The position numbers and the translations under genes were made by a program. Below, piece by piece: positions 1 to 5,570 of a stretch of DNA of 9,617 bases. Source of the DNA: Lachnospiraceae bacterium (GTDB lineage: Bacteria > Bacillota > Clostridia > Lachnospirales > Lachnospiraceae). Positions within the stretch are counted from its first letter, which is position 1. Every line of letters begins with the position of its first letter. The stretch lies in NCBI GenBank assembly GCA_017437205.1, contig JAFSBP010000464.1, forward strand, positions 1-9,617, given 5' to 3'. The notes under the pieces are model-generated. The model saw only the letters and a list, made by a program, of their open reading frames with translations. It searched no databases and was not told the DNA's origin.

Positions 1-48
1 AGATTGGGAGATACTATCTTTACAAAAGGAACTGGAAGGAGTTTATGA
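1..48 (+). CDS. Possible 3' end of an upstream gene (partial, unidentified)
   Basis: Frame 1 is open from the window edge to a TGA at 46-48. That stop overlaps the ATG ATG pair of the next gene, the tight overlap expected in an operon. Only 15 codons are visible, ending in TKGTGRSL, so no family can be assigned. In many Firmicutes a YugP-like peptidase gene lies downstream of the formyltransferase gene fmt, but the residues seen here do not prove that. The other two forward frames are also open across these 48 bases, so the call rests only on the stop/start overlap. Confidence 0.25.
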   Translation, partial: RLGDTIFTKGTGRSL

Positions 49-776
49 TGGGCAGTTATTTTTGGTTTCTGGGAGCGATATTGGTGTGTGGAATAGTCTC
101 TGCACTTGCCAGCGCGAACGTGCACAAAACTTATGCAAAGTACGGAAAAATAAGGACGAGATACGGGATTACTGGCGAGGAAACCGCGCTTCGGCTGCTT
201 CGCGCAGGAGGAGTGAGCGATGTGAGGGTTGAGCGGGTGAGTGGAAATCTGACGGATCATTATCATCCGGCGAAGGCAGTGGTAAATCTTTCGGACAGCA
301 CTTTTGCGTCACCGTCGATTGCGGCGGCAGCGGTTGCGGCCCATGAGGTTGGTCATGTGATGCAGAATAAGCGGGGATATCTGTTTTATCAGATTCGTAC
401 CGCGCTGGTTCCGGTAGTGAATTTTGGGTCTCGTCTGGCGATGCCGCTGGTGTTGTTTGGACTGCTTCTGGATGGTGGAATTTTATTGTCGGGCAATGGA
501 AATTTAGGTTATTATCTGGCCTTGCTGGGTGTGGCGCTGTATGCCGGATCCTTTGTGTTCACGGTGGTTACCCTTCCGGTGGAGCTCAATGCCAGCCGCC
601 GGGCAAAGCGGATGCTGTCAGACGAGGGTATTTTGACGAACGAAGAAATGGCCGGAGCCGGACAGGTACTGTCGGCAGCGGCCATGACATATCTCGCTGC
701 GATGTTCACATCGCTGGTATATTTTCTTCGGTTTCTCTTTTTCGTGATGGGTGCGTTTGGGCGCAGAAGAGACTGA
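48..776 (+). CDS. YugP-like membrane zinc metallopeptidase
   Basis: Integral membrane zinc metallopeptidase of the YugP family (Pfam neutral zinc metallopeptidase, Zn_peptidase_2); the physiological substrate is unknown. Residue numbers count from the ATG at 45. An N-terminal membrane segment lies at about 5-23. The family block SGNLTDHYHP (66-75) precedes the zinc motif HEVGH (100-104), with His100 and His104 as ligands and Glu101 catalytic. The conserved PVELNASRRA (178-187) probably supplies the third ligand, Glu180. Hydrophobic segments at about 130-147, 156-178 and 209-236 make it polytopic, and it ends in the usual basic GRRRD tail. The length matches the family. The ribosome binding site GGAAGGAG (34-41) is 3 nt from the ATG at 45 but 6 nt from the ATG at 48, so the second ATG is preferred. 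The gene converges on the glucokinase with an 8-bp gap. Confidence 0.9.
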   Translation: MGSYFWFLGAILVCGIVSALASANVHKTYAKYGKIRTRYGITGEETALRLLRAGGVSDVRVERVSGNLTDHYHPAKAVVNLSDSTFASPSIAAAAVAAHEVGHVMQNKRGYLFYQIRTALVPVVNFGSRLAMPLVLFGLLLDGGILLSGNGNLGYYLALLGVALYAGSFVFTVVTLPVELNASRRAKRMLSDEGILTNEEMAGAGQVLSAAAMTYLAAMFTSLVYFLRFLFFVMGAFGRRRD

Positions 777-784
777 GTTTGTTA

Positions 785-1684
785 TTAGCGCTTGTCTGCA
801 ACGACTGCGGCACCAATCACACCTGCGTTATTTCCGAGGGCGGAGGTGAACAGATTGATGGGGTTCGTCAGCTTCCCACGGATCGGAGTGAGGAGATTTT
901 CTCCCTGTGCGGAGATCGCACCGCCGAGAATAATCGCGTCGGGCTGGAAGATCCACTGCAGACCCTTGAGACCGATGGCAATATTTTCTGCATACTCATC
1001 AACTACGGCTGCGCCTACGGGACAGCCCTTTTCTTTTGCGTCAAATGCGCTGCGTCCGTTGGCACCCTTCGCGGTGAGCTTTGCCAGCAGGCTGTCGGGA
1101 TTTGCGTCTGCAGCAGCTTTCGTGATACGGATCAGCGCGGTAACAGAAGCGTACTGCTCATAGCAGCCCACCTGTCCGCATCCGCAGGGGAGACCGTCGT
1201 ATTTGATGATCATGTGACCGATCTCTCCGGCTCCGCCCGATGCACCGAGGTAAGGTTTTCCGTCAATGGCGATTCCACCGCCGACACCTGTTCCCAGTGT
1301 CACCATAACAATATTGTTGAAGTTCTTTCCGGCGCCGGCATACAGTTCACCGTAAACGGCCGCAGTAGCATCGTTTGCCAAAAAGGCAGGAACGCCGGTT
1401 GCCTCGCTCACCATCGCGGTGATGGGAGTGTTGTTGTAGGGAAGGTTGGAGGCACGAACACACACGCCGTTGTCGCAGTCCAGATTACCGGGGGATCCGA
1501 TGCCGATGCGCGTAAAAGTAAACTCTTTCTGGATTTTCTTTGTCTGCGCAATGATGTCATTCACGATGGCGAGATCGCCTCTGGCAGCACCGGTGGGGAT
1601 AGAGTAACCCTTCACTACGCGGTAGTTCTCGTCAACTACGCCGAACTTTACGTTTGTTCCGCCGATATCAATTCCTAAAATCAT
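785..1684 (-). CDS. glcK: ROK-family glucokinase
   Basis: ATP-dependent sugar kinase of the ROK family, most likely phosphorylating cytoplasmic glucose to glucose 6-phosphate at the entry to glycolysis. The 299-residue protein has the ATP phosphate-binding DIGGTN at 6-11, catalytic Asp105 in LANDATAAVYGE, the second phosphate motif GTGVGGG at 131-137, and the sugar-binding GEIGHM (153-158, Glu154 and His157). The zinc-binding cluster CGCGQVGC (167-174) with the following YEQYAS is diagnostic of ROK glucokinases. A reading frame extends upstream to an ATG at 1717, but the ribosome binding site AAGGAG lies inside that extension, 8 nt before the ATG at 1684. The start at 1684 also puts DIGGTN where the family has it. 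Specificity for glucose rather than another hexose is inferred from family resemblance. The gene is monocistronic with its own promoter. Confidence 0.9.
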   Translation of the reverse strand: MILGIDIGGTNVKFGVVDENYRVVKGYSIPTGAARGDLAIVNDIIAQTKKIQKEFTFTRIGIGSPGNLDCDNGVCVRASNLPYNNTPITAMVSEATGVPAFLANDATAAVYGELYAGAGKNFNNIVMVTLGTGVGGGIAIDGKPYLGASGGAGEIGHMIIKYDGLPCGCGQVGCYEQYASVTALIRITKAAADANPDSLLAKLTAKGANGRSAFDAKEKGCPVGAAVVDEYAENIAIGLKGLQWIFQPDAIILGGAISAQGENLLTPIRGKLTNPINLFTSALGNNAGVIGAAVVADKR

Positions 1685-1732
1685 GTGTAATTCTCCTTGA
1701 GTATTATTTTTGGTCAAAATGGAGCTACCTTA

Positions 1733-1760
1733 ATTATAATACCTTTTATAAAAAAATCAA
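1733..1760 (-). promoter_or_regulatory. Sigma-A promoter of the glucokinase gene
   Basis: On the minus strand TTGATT (1760-1755) is followed after 16 bp by a perfect TATAAT (1738-1733), about 50 bp before the start codon at 1684. The predicted leader is about 40 nt and contains the AAGGAG ribosome binding site. No obvious operator overlaps it. The membrane-protein gene upstream ends at 1797 and I see no convincing terminator hairpin between, so some read-through from that operon into glcK is possible. Confidence 0.7.
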
Positions 1761-1796
1761 TCCCGGCAGAGTTCATAGTTAATGTCTTTGCACTTA

Positions 1797-2369
1797 TTAT
1801 ACCATCGTGTCGGTAAATAAACATCTGCGCAGATTAAACAGCGCTTTCATCAGGCAGATGCCGGCAATAAGGTAAATAATCATCATGCAAAGAGATATGA
1901 TCGCCCACACTTCTGAGAACCACAGATAAAAACAAACAATGATCTCAATCGCTGTCAGCATTATCGTCTGCAGTGTCCGGTAACGCAACAGCTTTGCATC
2001 CAGCTCATATCCTTCCGGTTGATACTTAGCAGCAATGGAGGCTAGGTTGGTAAGGAGCTGAAAGTGGAAATACAGGTTGATCAAACAGATGAGGATATCA
2101 ATAAAATGCCACATTCCTTCGAGTTTGAGTCCTGCAAAGCTGACTAACCACTCCGCACCGGTCCACAGCGCCAAAATCACACCCAGAGAATGCAACAGTG
2201 ACAACTCACGCTCTTCATCCTTTAGCAAGTTTATGGCAGAAAGAAAGAGCAGATATCCGACAAAGGTAGGCAAGATGCTGACAGTGTTAATGTTGATATT
2301 GAAATACAGAAAGAAGTATCCCCATGCGGCCTTTGATATTCCGCTGTAAAGCTTTTCTGCGTGCGTCAT
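1797..2369 (-). CDS. Polytopic membrane protein of unknown function, third gene of the BlaI/M56 operon
   Basis: I do not recognise the family. The 190-residue protein is very hydrophobic, with about five or six likely transmembrane segments (roughly 11-25, 31-49, 58-80, 86-108, 133-151 and 154-176). Two charged connecting loops stand out: KDEERE near 50-55 and KYQPEGYELDAK near 115-126. There is no catalytic motif or signal peptide that I can name. Its ATG overlaps the stop codon of the M56 protease gene in an ATGA arrangement, so the two are probably translationally coupled, and GGAAGGGG supplies a ribosome binding site. Being induced together with the repressor and sensor suggests it is either the effector of the system or an accessory part of the sensor; this is inference only. 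The gene ends the operon. Confidence 0.8.
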   Translation of the reverse strand: MTHAEKLYSGISKAAWGYFFLYFNININTVSILPTFVGYLLFLSAINLLKDEERELSLLHSLGVILALWTGAEWLVSFAGLKLEGMWHFIDILICLINLYFHFQLLTNLASIAAKYQPEGYELDAKLLRYRTLQTIMLTAIEIIVCFYLWFSEVWAIISLCMMIIYLIAGICLMKALFNLRRCLFTDTMV

Positions 2370-4327
2370 TCGGTCACCCCTTCCTGCGGATATAAGTCAA
2401 CCTGTTTTGGTTGTTCACCGTCACCGCTTACATCTAACTCTGCAACGTAGAACTCAGGAAGAATGAACTTTCGATTGGAATCAAATGTTGTTCCGCCACC
2501 TGCAAGTTCAATATATGGTCCCCAACCGGGCTTAGTGCTTTTGCTACCCCAACTATTTCCAAGGTTACTGGATCCGCCTGAACTATAGCCACCAAGATAC
2601 TGGATAAGGTCTGTCGGCCGTTCTTCTCCTGAATATACGGGTGCAATGCTAAGGCCGATTCTTTTGATCAAATCGCGTTCCTCCTGAGAACCAAGATGGA
2701 GCACACCGCTACTGTGTATTATTCCTGCAGTTGAAAATCGAGTATTTGGCTTTGGCGTCGTATCAAAAAATGAACTGCTGCCAAAGAGGAAGTTAAAATC
2801 ATTTTGGCTTTGCATCGTGCTGTCAACCGTGTATATCGTCTGCACCTTTGCTGTAATCCGGAAATCATCCACTTCGCCTGTGTATAAAACACCGGGAAGC
2901 TTCGCGCACCCCCATTCAAGATTCTGATCCGAGGCTTCTACACTATGGAAATCCTCCAAAGGAATGGCAACCCATCTTCCGTTTTCCTTTTCCACGCGGA
3001 GATTCTGGACGGCAAGATACATTTTTCCTTTTTCTCCCGGCAGACCGTTCGGAGGATAGTTTACTTTTACTACCAAAAGTCCTTCATAGGTATCTTTATC
3101 ACATTGCTTCAGGTTGTAAATGTAATATCCACTTTGAGTGTTCGGCCATTCATTTAGTCCGCAGTCCCAGCTTGGAAAAATCCCTGTTTCTTCCTTTTCC
3201 TTAAATTCATTTATGATTTCTTCCTGCATAGATTCCGGCGCACACATCACTCGATAAATACCGTTTTGGTCAAGGACCGATTTTGCATAGGTGTCAAAGG
3301 CACCTGCCGGAGTGGTGCAATAGGTACTTCTTGCCGAGGCCAAAGAAAGCCACACCGAATTATTGTCAGGCTCGTATACGGTGGATGCCTGTACTCCGGT
3401 AACGAGGGATAGCGTGAGTAATACCAATACACAGATCGAAACCAGTCCCATACCTACGGGATACTGCTTAAATCTGGCAATGGCTTCGATTCGTTCTGCG
3501 ATATGTTTACCGCCGTTGTTCACACAGGTTGTTCCGGGGGTTTTAGCAAACCGCTCGTTTACCATAGAAAGAAGAATGTGTCCGTACTCACGGCGTTCTT
3601 CTCCCTCTAAGTGTTCCAAAACAAGCTGATCGCAACGGGTTTCCATATCGTTTGTAGCACAGCCCGCACAATATACGATCAGGGGATTGCACCAGTGCAG
3701 GCAGCGCAGCGCACAGATGAGTACGCTCCAGACAGTGTCCCGTGATTTCAAATGAAGGAGTTCATGTAAAAGAATTTTATCATCAATCGCTTTGTTGTCC
3801 GGTACTGCGAGAACAGGACGAAGGACACCGCAGACAAAGGCACTCGGTAATCCCTGAACCGAAATCACCCGGCAAGGGTTCATATTTATCTGTGAAGCAA
3901 TGTTCTCTACGCGGGCAATCAATTCGTCTGACGCGACCCGTCCTTTTGAGAGCGCCGAGCGTAAATGAACGTAGGAGACAAAATATCTGGTAAGATTTAC
4001 AACCACACCGATGACATATACGGCAAAAATCCACTCGATAAAGGTAGTTGGAATGCCCGTAAGCATCGGTATCGGGAAATATACCTGTGAAAAACTGTAA
4101 TCGCCAACAGCACCCTTTATCAGTTCAACTACGACCTGCCAGTGAATTAACGTGTATCGGCCATTCCACCCTGCAGGAATCAAAAGGATAACACCCAATA
4201 CTCCCCAGACCGCAAACTGCCATTTGGGCGGCAGCTTATCCTTGAACAAGGCTTTGATAGCAAGCAAAAGCAGGGCAACGCCGGAGGCTGTCAAGGTCTG
4301 GAGAAGAAATCCCCATAGATCATACAT
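2366..4327 (-). CDS. M56 family (BlaR1/MecR1-like) membrane metalloprotease sensor
   Basis: Signal-transducing membrane metalloprotease of peptidase family M56, expected to inactivate the BlaI-type repressor encoded just upstream when it senses an extracellular cue. Transmembrane segments are visible at about 7-26, 36-52 and 94-113. They are followed by a cytoplasmic zincin domain with HELLH at 188-192 and the downstream ligand region NDMETRCD, where Glu229 is the expected third zinc ligand. A fourth segment at about 291-313 leads to an extracellular C-terminal part of about 340 residues. In BlaR1/MecR1 this part is a penicillin-binding domain. Here no SxxK, SxN and KTG set is apparent, only an isolated SNRK near the end, and a Gly/Ser-rich stretch lies at about 585-615. 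The ligand is therefore probably not a beta-lactam. The ribosome binding site GGAGGT sits 6 nt before the ATG, inside the end of the repressor gene, with 2 bp between the genes. Confidence 0.88.
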   Translation of the reverse strand: MYDLWGFLLQTLTASGVALLLLAIKALFKDKLPPKWQFAVWGVLGVILLIPAGWNGRYTLIHWQVVVELIKGAVGDYSFSQVYFPIPMLTGIPTTFIEWIFAVYVIGVVVNLTRYFVSYVHLRSALSKGRVASDELIARVENIASQINMNPCRVISVQGLPSAFVCGVLRPVLAVPDNKAIDDKILLHELLHLKSRDTVWSVLICALRCLHWCNPLIVYCAGCATNDMETRCDQLVLEHLEGEERREYGHILLSMVNERFAKTPGTTCVNNGGKHIAERIEAIARFKQYPVGMGLVSICVLVLLTLSLVTGVQASTVYEPDNNSVWLSLASARSTYCTTPAGAFDTYAKSVLDQNGIYRVMCAPESMQEEIINEFKEKEETGIFPSWDCGLNEWPNTQSGYYIYNLKQCDKDTYEGLLVVKVNYPPNGLPGEKGKMYLAVQNLRVEKENGRWVAIPLEDFHSVEASDQNLEWGCAKLPGVLYTGEVDDFRITAKVQTIYTVDSTMQSQNDFNFLFGSSSFFDTTPKPNTRFSTAGIIHSSGVLHLGSQEERDLIKRIGLSIAPVYSGEERPTDLIQYLGGYSSGGSSNLGNSWGSKSTKPGWGPYIELAGGGTTFDSNRKFILPEFYVAELDVSGDGEQPKQVDLYPQEGVTE

Positions 4328-4329
4328 GC

Positions 4330-4692
4330 TTATACCTCCATGTCATCAAGTATCTTTCGGAGTCTCTCGCGCTCTTCGGAAGAAATCGGTTCCTCTTTCA
4401 AAAAGGCGGCAATCAGATCTCCCGCAGATCCGCTGTATACGCGGTTAAGAAAACTCTGTCGTTCTTGCTGCCGGCAGCTTTCCCGGTCAAGGGTTGCATG
4501 ATAGATGTGCGGTGAAGCATCTTTATCAATGCTTACAAGCCCTTTTGCTTCCATACGGGTAAGATAAGTGAGCACGGTATTTCTGTTCCACCCGGTGTGC
4601 GGAAGCAAGTTAGTTACAATGGTTCCAAGCTCAGCTCCGCCTGTTTCCCATAACGCGCCCAGCACAGTCCATTCCCGCTCTGATAATTTCAT
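4330..4692 (-). CDS. BlaI/MecI/CopY-family transcriptional repressor
   Basis: Winged-helix repressor of the Penicillinase_R (BlaI/MecI/CopY) family that should bind the two dyad operators in front of its own gene. The protein has 120 residues, close to the usual 120-128. It begins MKLSEREW, followed by the winged helix with recognition helix in GWNRNTVLTYLTRMEAKGLV (about 34-53) and the wing VSIDKDASPHIYHA. The C-terminal half (about 67-120) should form the dimerisation helices; in BlaI this is where the M56 protease cleaves. An in-frame ATG exists at 4761, but it lies upstream of both operators and coincides with the promoter. The ATG at 4692 has AGGAGG 9 nt upstream and gives the family N-terminus. 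It is the first gene of the operon, followed 2 bp later by the M56 protease, which strongly supports a repressor/antirepressor pair. Confidence 0.92.
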   Translation of the reverse strand: MKLSEREWTVLGALWETGGAELGTIVTNLLPHTGWNRNTVLTYLTRMEAKGLVSIDKDASPHIYHATLDRESCRQQERQSFLNRVYSGSAGDLIAAFLKEEPISSEERERLRKILDDMEV

Positions 4693-4702
4693 ATAGGTGA
4701 AC

Positions 4703-4720
4703 CTCCTACAGTTGTAGTAT
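4703..4720. promoter_or_regulatory. BlaI-type operator O1 (imperfect dyad)
   Basis: The site is centred at 4711/4712 with core CTACAGTTGTAG, matching the TACA-N2-TGTA core of BlaI/MecI operators. The outer positions on the repressor-gene side are degenerate. It lies downstream of the -10 box, close to the predicted transcription start and the AGGAGG ribosome binding site, so a bound repressor would block initiation or clearance. Confidence 0.8.
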
Positions 4721-4732
4721 CTCTTTTCTTGT

Positions 4733-4750
4733 ATACTACAACTGTAGTAT
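4733..4750. promoter_or_regulatory. BlaI-type operator O2 (perfect 8-2-8 dyad)
   Basis: ATACTACA-AC-TGTAGTAT is a perfect 8+2+8 inverted repeat with the TACA/TGTA core of BlaI/MecI operators. It covers the -10 box and part of the spacer of the operon promoter. Its centre is 30 bp from that of O1, about three helical turns, so both repressor dimers would sit on the same face of the DNA. Confidence 0.9.
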
Positions 4751-4761
4751 CGGTTTGTCAA
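4733..4761 (-). promoter_or_regulatory. Sigma-A promoter of the repressor/M56/membrane-protein operon
   Basis: A perfect -35 TTGACA (4761-4756, minus strand) is followed after 17 bp by TAGTAT (4738-4733), a 4/6 match to the -10 consensus. The -10 box is embedded in operator O2. The start of transcription is predicted near 4726, giving a leader of about 35 nt before the ATG at 4692. Confidence 0.8.
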
Positions 4762-4770
4762 TAGATTTTA

Positions 4771-4804
4771 GGAAAAAACAAAAAAAGCCGATCCTTTGAT
4801 CGGC
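4771..4804 (-). terminator. Intrinsic terminator, leftward, just upstream of the BlaI operon promoter
   Basis: Read leftward, the 7-bp stem GCCGATC/GATCGGC (4804-4798 with 4793-4787) has a 4-nt loop and is followed by a U-rich run, T7 G T6, from 4786 to about 4773. This is a textbook rho-independent terminator for minus-strand transcription. It ends 10 bp before the -35 box of the repressor operon, so it insulates that promoter from leftward read-through. No leftward gene immediately feeds it; the nearest, the ATPase gene, ends at 5571. Confidence 0.85.
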
Positions 4805-4921
4805 CCCAACATATTCAGCATATCATAGATTCGGAGCAATGTCAATCATAAGTTGTGCTTCTAAAGATGAAATCTGCGTATTGAACAAAATAAAAGTGGT
4901 AAATTTGTACAACATTACATA

Positions 4922-4950
4922 TTGAAAAAGGTAAAAAATTGTGCTATATT
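4922..4950 (+). promoter_or_regulatory. Strong sigma-A promoter with extended -10, driving the large ncRNA
   Basis: TTGAAA (4922-4927) is followed after exactly 17 bp by TATATT (4945-4950). A TG dinucleotide at 4942-4943 gives an extended -10 (TGC-TATATT). Both boxes are 5/6 matches. Transcription should begin near 4957. No protein gene follows on this strand for about 2 kb, which is the main reason to suspect an RNA gene. Confidence 0.8.
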
Positions 4951-4962
4951 ATAGACACAAGG

Positions 4963-4994
4963 AAAAAGGAGTGAGTCCAATGTACTAGCTAAGG
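4963..4994 (+). repeat. Tandem direct repeat, copy 1, with SD-like site and Met-Tyr-stop mini-ORF
   Basis: This 32-nt copy is nearly identical to 5010-5040, with two substitutions and one extra A; TCCAATGTACTAGCTA is exact in both. It contains AAGGAG (4966-4971), 8 nt, then ATG TAC TAG (4980-4988). It lies a few bases after the predicted transcription start. Confidence 0.85.
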
Positions 4995-5009
4995 AAACCA
5001 AGAAAATTT

Positions 5010-5040
5010 AAAAAGGGGTGAATCCAATGTACTAGCTAGG
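5010..5040 (+). repeat. Tandem direct repeat, copy 2, with SD-like site and Met-Tyr-stop mini-ORF
   Basis: Second copy, offset 47 bp from the first. AAGGGG (5013-5018), 8 nt, then ATG TAC TAG (5027-5035). The preserved SD-to-ATG spacing and mini-ORF in both copies are notable. The simplest alternatives are a repeated RNA structural module or a recent duplication. Confidence 0.85.
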
Positions 5041-5492
5041 TAACATCCAGATGAGTTCAAACATCAAAAGCGGAAACGTCAAAGGCTAACGAGTCAATTA
5101 TTAAAGAGAGAAGGAGCTAAAGTAGGGTTGTCAGATTGAACTTGATTCAAAGGCGATCACGAAAAACAGCAGTAGTAAATTTAATATAGATAGCCAAAAA
5201 CAGATTTGTTGCTTGGCAAATGGTAGCTAATGGAGATCAGTAATTGCTGATAGGGGAAATCAGCAAATGTAACCCAAAGGTGCTTAGCCAAGACGAAGAA
5301 GCCGGATGTGAAGAACTTAAGAGACGACAACTTTTAACGGAAGAAATTATCCGAATGGTGGAATCTCGCTTAAGAGAAAACGTTTGAAGACGGAAAAAAG
5401 GTAACGGAGAGAATTTCGAGAAGGAGAAAGGAAATCGTCACATTCTATAGAAAGAGAGGTTATCCAAGGATGTTAGATATCAAGATGTCAGA

Positions 5493-5545
5493 GAAATAGC
5501 CCTTGACTGATTTGTTGATGAGACAGAGCAGTCAAGGGCTATTTC
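5493..5545. terminator. Perfect 17-bp inverted repeat, probable terminator of the ncRNA (perhaps bidirectional)
   Basis: The arms 5493-5509 (GAAATAGCCCTTGACTG) and 5529-5545 are perfect complements around a 19-nt loop. The hairpin sits between the ncRNA and the converging ATPase gene, whose stop is at 5571. The U-tract is poor (the right arm ends CTATTTC, followed by GCATTT), so termination efficiency is uncertain. The AAATA/TATTT base of the stem resembles compact bidirectional terminators. It could instead be the 3' structural helix or a processing site of the RNA. Confidence 0.6.
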
Positions 5546-5570
5546 GCATTTAAGGGAAAAGTTGCACAGA

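Larger units (their letters stand above)
4957..5545 (+). ncRNA. Large structured non-coding RNA candidate, about 590 nt (possibly ROOL-like)
   Basis: This stretch has its own strong promoter, ends in a perfect 17-bp hairpin, and contains no reading frame of useful length on either strand. The sense strand is strikingly purine-rich (many GGAAA, GAAGGAG and AAAGAGAG runs), as in large structured RNAs of low-GC Firmicutes. Local helices visible by eye include TTGCTGAT/ATCAGCAA (5244-5251 with 5259-5266), TTGAA/TTCAA (5136-5140 with 5146-5150) and GATG/CATC (5050-5053 with 5062-5065). A possible long-range pairing joins TAACATCC (5041-5048) to GGATGTTA (5468-5475), though an 8-bp match across 590 nt can occur by chance. 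It does not show the landmarks of tmRNA, RNase P RNA, 6S RNA or group I/II introns. Length (about 580-600 nt), lack of ORFs and the clostridial host fit the ROOL class, but I cannot align it from memory. It could also be an undescribed family. The exact ends are estimated. Confidence 0.65.

Noticed and set aside
2..233. Open frame 2 at the left edge beginning DWEILSLQKELEG
   Set aside because: It runs far into the peptidase gene in another frame and ends without resemblance to a protein; treated as a shadow.
779..1678. 299-codon open frame on the + strand across the glucokinase gene
   Set aside because: It is antisense to a clear ROK kinase with all motifs, has no ribosome binding site, and its composition (many Cys, Thr and Val) is that of a frame shadow.
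2366..2560. SNRK near the M56 C-terminus as a beta-lactam-acylated serine (SxxK)
   Set aside because: No SxN or KTG partner motifs at the usual spacing, and it lies too close to the C-terminus for a transpeptidase fold.
4963..5040. CRISPR-like repeat
   Set aside because: There are only two copies with a 15-nt gap, no regular spacers and no cas genes.
5468..5475. Long-range helix GGATGTTA with 5041-5048 as proof of RNA structure
   Set aside because: An 8-bp match in about 590 nt is expected by chance a few times, so it is kept only as a hypothesis within the ncRNA entry.
4957..5545. tmRNA, RNase P RNA, 6S RNA or group I/II intron as identity of the RNA
   Set aside because: I found no tRNA-like ends or tag frame, no RNase P core sequences, a length far above 6S RNA, and no recognisable domain V or group I core sequence elements.
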